A stretch of DNA of 8,367 nt. Origin: Armatimonadota bacterium (GTDB taxonomy: Bacteria > Cloacimonadota > Cloacimonadia > Cloacimonadales > TCS61). The notes below the pieces were generated by a model. That model did no database searches, was not told where the DNA came from, and saw only the letters and a list, made by a program, of their open reading frames with translations. The first letter of the stretch is position 1; each line of letters starts with the position of its first letter. Both the position numbers and the translations under genes were made by a program. This document shows, piece by piece, positions 5,587 to 8,367 of the stretch. The stretch lies in contig JAUWNO010000077.1 of assembly GCA_030612605.1 (NCBI GenBank), positions 1-8,367 on the forward strand, written 5' to 3'.

Positions 5587-6321
5587 ATGCCCTGTTTCTA
5601 CACTCCGGAACTAAGAGAACAAGATTCGGAAATCATAATCTCAGGTGAAGAATATCATCATATTATTGATGTTTTCAGAAAATCAATTGATGACGAAATT
5701 CTGCTGACCAATGGAAAGGGATTATTAGCAAAAGCAAAAATCATATCGATAAACAAAAAGAATTTAACGGTTTCAATTCTTACGATCAATAAGGAAAAGC
5801 AATCTCAACCCAAAATCGCAGTTGCCTTCTCTATCTTAAAAAATAAACATGATTTTTTGATTATTGAAAAACTTACTGAACTGGGAATCAAAGAATTTTT
5901 TCCTATCATTACAGATAGGACTGTAAGAAAGCCGTCAAAAAACACAACCATAAAATTTAAGAAAACTGCTGTTGCTGCAATAAAACAGTGCGATAATGCT
6001 TTTTTGCCAAAAGTTAATATCACAACCAGCTTGACAGAATTTTTGGAAAATATAAAAGAAAATTATAAACCTGTCGTTGCTCTGGAAGCGGGAGAAAACA
6101 GACAGCTTTGGGAAGTTTTAAGTTCATTAAATGAGGAAAATATTTGTTTGGTTATCGGTCCTGAAGGCGGTTTTACATTTGAAGAAATTGAGATGTTCAA
6201 GGACAAGAAAATTCAAACATTCAGTTTGGGGAATCATATTGTGCGGGCGGAAACTGCAGCGATTGCTGCTTCTGCACAATTAGTAGGATATTTTCTTAAG
6301 GAAAATCCGAAATATTATTAA
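5587..6321 (+). CDS. rsmE: 16S rRNA (uracil1498-N3)-methyltransferase
   Basis: A 244-residue SPOUT-class methyltransferase that uses S-adenosylmethionine to methylate N3 of U1498 in helix 44 of 16S rRNA on the assembled small subunit. The N-terminal PUA-like domain contains the family segment SGEEYHHIIDVFR. The C-terminal trefoil-knot domain shows TELGIKEFFPI, the SAM-binding G191-PEGGF loop and the knot motif L214-GNHIVRAETA. Length and motif order are normal for RsmE. AAGGAG at 5576-5581, five bases before the ATG, supports the start. The next gene begins 18 bases after the stop, so they probably share a transcript. Confidence 0.95.
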   Translation: MPCFYTPELREQDSEIIISGEEYHHIIDVFRKSIDDEILLTNGKGLLAKAKIISINKKNLTVSILTINKEKQSQPKIAVAFSILKNKHDFLIIEKLTELGIKEFFPIITDRTVRKPSKNTTIKFKKTAVAAIKQCDNAFLPKVNITTSLTEFLENIKENYKPVVALEAGENRQLWEVLSSLNEENICLVIGPEGGFTFEEIEMFKDKKIQTFSLGNHIVRAETAAIAASAQLVGYFLKENPKYY

Positions 6322-6339
6322 AAAAACCAGGAGGAAATC

Positions 6340-6723
6340 ATGGAAAAGAGAGAAAGCAAAGTAACAAAAACTGTTAGAGAAGGTGTAATCAAAGCCTATG
6401 ATATAGGTGAAGACATTGTTCATGCTGTTGGCAACATCACCAAAGAGATCATTAAAACATCAAAAGATGATGAACTTACAACCAAAGAAAAAGTTCAAAC
6501 TCTGGCAAAAGAGGCCCTGGAAGGTGCAAAACAGGGAGCAAAAGCAGTTCAATCTGAAAGCAAAGAATTTGCACCGAAAGCCGGTAAAGCTATTCTTGAA
6601 GCGATTAAATTTTCTGCTCCTAAAGTTGCCCACTTTGCTAAAGAAGCTTTCACAGGAATTTATAAAGGCGCCAAAGACGTTTATGAAACTAAAAAAGGTG
6701 AAATAAAGGAAAAAGAAGAATAG
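6340..6723 (+). CDS. Small alanine/lysine-rich helical protein of unknown function
   Basis: A 127-residue, highly charged protein rich in Ala, Lys and Glu, with no Cys or Trp, no signal peptide and no hydrophobic membrane segment. Residues about 45-115 show recurring motifs (LAKEALEGAKQGAKAV, APKAGKAILEAIK, APKVAHFAKEAF, GIYKGAKDVY) spaced like amphipathic helices of LEA-like, apolipoprotein-like or phasin-like proteins. The C-terminus is almost wholly charged (KKGEIKEKEE). A perfect AGGAGG at 6329-6334, five bases before the ATG, is the strongest ribosome binding site in the window and predicts high expression. It lies between rsmE and the D-amino-acid enzyme, probably in one operon. A membrane-surface, storage-granule or stress-protection role is possible but not shown. 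I do not recognise a named family. Confidence 0.8.
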   Translation: MEKRESKVTKTVREGVIKAYDIGEDIVHAVGNITKEIIKTSKDDELTTKEKVQTLAKEALEGAKQGAKAVQSESKEFAPKAGKAILEAIKFSAPKVAHFAKEAFTGIYKGAKDVYETKKGEIKEKEE

Positions 6724-6755
6724 TAATAATTTCTCAAAATTTTCCCATCAATTGT

Positions 6756-7853
6756 ATGAAAATCACTCGACCAATTTTGCTTTTAGATAAAGAGAAATGT
6801 CGGAAAAATATTCAGGAAATGGTTTTAAAAGCCAAAAACCATAATCTGAAATTCCGTCCGCATTTCAAGACTCATCAATCTGCCGGGATTGGTAGATGGT
6901 TTAAGGATTTTGGAGTAAATTCTATCACAGTATCTTCTGTTGAAATGGCAGAATATTTTTCTCAGAATGGTTGGAATGATATTACTATTGCCTTTCCTTT
7001 CAATCAATTAGAAATCGATGAAATTAATAAATTAGCTCAACAGATTAAATTAAATATTCTTTTGGTTTCTTCAGAATCCATAGAGTTTTTAAAGATAAAT
7101 ATAAAGAACGAAATTGGATTTTATATCGAAGTTGATACAGGTTATCATCGCTCTGGGATTCGAGCTGAAAATATTAATGAAATTGATTTAATTTTAAATC
7201 AATCAAAAGATTTTCCATTTTTTGATTTCAAAGGTTTTCTAACTCATTCAGGAAATTCATATCAGGCAAAATCACAAAAAGAAATTTCGCAAATCCATCA
7301 TGAATCCCTTCAAAAAATGACAAATTTGAAATCTCGATATTTGGCTAAATTTCCCAAACTGGAGCTCTCGATCGGAGATACACCTTGCTGCTCTTTAATG
7401 AATAATTTTGCAGGGATTGATGAAATTCGTCCCGGTAATTTTGTGTTTTATGATATTATGCAATATCAATTGGGCTCCTGTTCAATTGAGCAAATTGCAG
7501 TTGCTCTTGCCTGTCCTGTTGTTGCAAAAAATCAAGAATTAAACGAAATCATAATTTATGGAGGAGCAGTTCATCTTTCCAAAGAATATATTCTGCAGAA
7601 TGGTTTGAAATGTTTTGGATACATTGTAAGTTTAAGGAAAAATGGCTGGGAAAAACCTCTTAAAAATACTTTTATAACTTCTCTTTCTCAGGAACATGGA
7701 ATTATCAAAACTACAGATGAAGAATTTAATAAAATCAATATTGGAGATATCATCGGAGTTTTACCAGTTCATTCTTGCTTAACTGCAAATTTAATGAAAC
7801 AGTATGTAACCTTGGATGGAGAAATAATCCCTCATATGCAAAAAAATAACTAA
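6756..7853 (+). CDS. D-threonine aldolase/D-serine dehydratase-like PLP enzyme
   Basis: A 365-residue fold-type III PLP protein: an alanine-racemase-like barrel at the N-terminus and a D-serine-dehydratase-like domain at the C-terminus. The RPHFKTH motif (34-40) places the PLP-binding lysine at K38. IEVDTGYHRSGI and the GDTP segment match the barrel's cofactor-contact regions. In the second domain the metal site is preserved: H314 (SQEHG) and the H339-S-C341 pair (LPVHSCLTANL). Family members cleave D-threonine to glycine and acetaldehyde or deaminate D-serine; sequence alone does not separate these. A cytoplasmic D-amino-acid catabolic role fits an amino-acid fermenter. No clear Shine-Dalgarno precedes ATG 6756, which lies 32 bases after the previous stop, so the start is chosen for normal family length (PxLLLDxxxxxxNI near the N-terminus). 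Confidence 0.85.
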   Translation: MKITRPILLLDKEKCRKNIQEMVLKAKNHNLKFRPHFKTHQSAGIGRWFKDFGVNSITVSSVEMAEYFSQNGWNDITIAFPFNQLEIDEINKLAQQIKLNILLVSSESIEFLKINIKNEIGFYIEVDTGYHRSGIRAENINEIDLILNQSKDFPFFDFKGFLTHSGNSYQAKSQKEISQIHHESLQKMTNLKSRYLAKFPKLELSIGDTPCCSLMNNFAGIDEIRPGNFVFYDIMQYQLGSCSIEQIAVALACPVVAKNQELNEIIIYGGAVHLSKEYILQNGLKCFGYIVSLRKNGWEKPLKNTFITSLSQEHGIIKTTDEEFNKINIGDIIGVLPVHSCLTANLMKQYVTLDGEIIPHMQKNN

Positions 7854-7854
7854 A

Positions 7855-7930
7855 ATGCTGAGATGCTGAAATGCTAAAATGCTAAGAGCTAAAATGCTAA
7901 ATGCTAATTGCTAAAATGCTAAGAGCTAAA
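7855..7930. repeat. Ten-unit ATGCTRAR tandem repeat between the PLP enzyme gene and obg
   Basis: Beginning one base after the stop codon and ending one base before the obg ATG, the gap is almost entirely a degenerate 8-base repeat: ATGCTGAG, ATGCTGAA, ATGCTAAA, ATGCTAAG, AGCTAAA, ATGCTAA, ATGCTAAT, TGCTAAA, ATGCTAAG, AGCTAAA. A 22-base block is identical at 7872-7893 and 7909-7930, so a higher-order duplication of period 37 is present. It supplies many short ATG...TAA minimal ORFs and no normal Shine-Dalgarno. Confidence 0.9.
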
Positions 7931-7931
7931 T

Positions 7932-8367
7932 ATGTTCATAGATTACGCAAAAATAAGAGTTGAATCCGGCAAAGGCGGAAACGGTTGCGTCAGCTTCCGA
8001 CGTGAAAAATTTGTATCAAAAGGTGGACCCGACGGCGGTGATGGTGGAAAAGGAGGAAATGTAATTGCGGTAGGTGATGAGAATGTAAACACCTTATTAG
8101 CATATCGTTACAATCACTTTTACAAAGCAAAGAACGGCAGGAACGGAATGGGTAACAATAAAACCGGAGCCAGTGGAGAAGACATCATCCTTAGATTTCC
8201 TTTAGGAACCGAGATCTATGATATCACACATGGAGAGAAAAATAAAATTGCTGAAATTACCCATCATAACGAGAAAATAGTGATTGTCAAAGGTGGGAAC
8301 GGCGGTAGAGGAAACACACGATTCAAAAGTGCAACAAACAAAGCTCCACGTTTTGCCAAGCCCGGTG
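7932..8367 (+). CDS. obg: GTPase Obg/CgtA, N-terminal part (runs off the window)
   Basis: The 145 complete codons match the Obg fold: MFIDYAKIRVESGKGGNG, then FRREKFVSKGGPDGGDGGKGG, the GRNGMGNNKTGASGED loop, PLGTEIYD, KGGNGGRGN, and NxxFKSATNKAPRFAKPG. The glycine-rich segments form the left-handed polyproline-like helices of this domain. Obg is an essential GTPase that binds the 50S subunit late in assembly and affects growth control and (p)ppGpp responses. The G domain (G1-G5) and any C-terminal domain lie beyond base 8367. ATG 7932 is chosen because it gives the conserved Obg N-terminus. Its leader has only AGAG in the tandem repeat as a weak ribosome-binding element, so translation may depend on the upstream gene or an unstructured leader. 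Confidence 0.95.
   Translation, partial: MFIDYAKIRVESGKGGNGCVSFRREKFVSKGGPDGGDGGKGGNVIAVGDENVNTLLAYRYNHFYKAKNGRNGMGNNKTGASGEDIILRFPLGTEIYDITHGEKNKIAEITHHNEKIVIVKGGNGGRGNTRFKSATNKAPRFAKPG

Noticed and set aside
5512..5613. 33-residue ORF overlapping the rsmE start
   Set aside because: No ribosome binding site, no recognisable motif, and it overlaps the start of rsmE out of frame.
6407..6706. Overlapping 99-residue ORF in another frame of the helical protein gene
   Set aside because: It lies wholly inside the gene with the AGGAGG site and reflects its lysine/alanine-rich codons.
7855..7930. CRISPR array
   Set aside because: Units are about 8 bases with no unique spacers; it is a simple tandem repeat.

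Overview
The window is AT-rich bacterial DNA with Shine-Dalgarno-led genes. All recognised genes lie on the plus strand. The gene mix suggests an anaerobic, amino-acid-fermenting bacterium: a GlmL/MutL-type ATPase that accompanies B12-dependent aminomutases or glutamate mutase, and a D-amino-acid PLP enzyme. A candidate phylum such as Cloacimonadota would fit, but this is inferred from gene content and base composition, not from any marker comparison.

Region 1 (1-3218) holds the last codons of a possible upstream gene and a large three-part MutL-like protein: zinc ribbon, ASKHA ATPase and beta-rich C-terminal extension. Region 2 (3219-3478) is a 260-base gap with three inverted-repeat structures and no gene. 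Region 3 (3479-4619) is a repair and sanitation cassette. A NUDIX hydrolase overlaps, by ATGA, a 3-methyladenine DNA glycosylase I gene (tag) that carries an in-frame TGA at its conserved sixth codon, normally Trp. A fragment resembling the UvrC C-terminus follows, and a strong intrinsic terminator closes the cassette.

Region 4 (4620-5516) looks like a decaying accessory module. An AT-rich leader with overlapping inverted repeats precedes a helix-turn-helix protein of a family often found in mobile or accessory loci. That gene's reading frame breaks near its end and its apparent tail continues in another frame. The tail overlaps the first 28 codons of what looks like a DprA/SLOG-like gene, which then stops. 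Tag, the UvrC tail, the HTH gene and the DprA-like start therefore form a run of four broken genes between intact housekeeping genes.

Region 5 (5587-8367) is a probable operon: rsmE (16S rRNA m3U1498 methyltransferase), a small alanine/lysine-rich helical protein, a D-threonine aldolase/D-serine dehydratase-like enzyme, a ten-unit ATGCTRAR tandem repeat, and obg, which runs off the window. rsmE and obg both act on ribosome maturation. The helical protein and the PLP enzyme have no obvious link to that role.

Most striking points: the TGA at Trp6 of an otherwise fully conserved Tag; the cluster of broken genes; the zinc-ribbon/MutL/beta-extension protein; and the tandem repeat that occupies the whole leader of obg.
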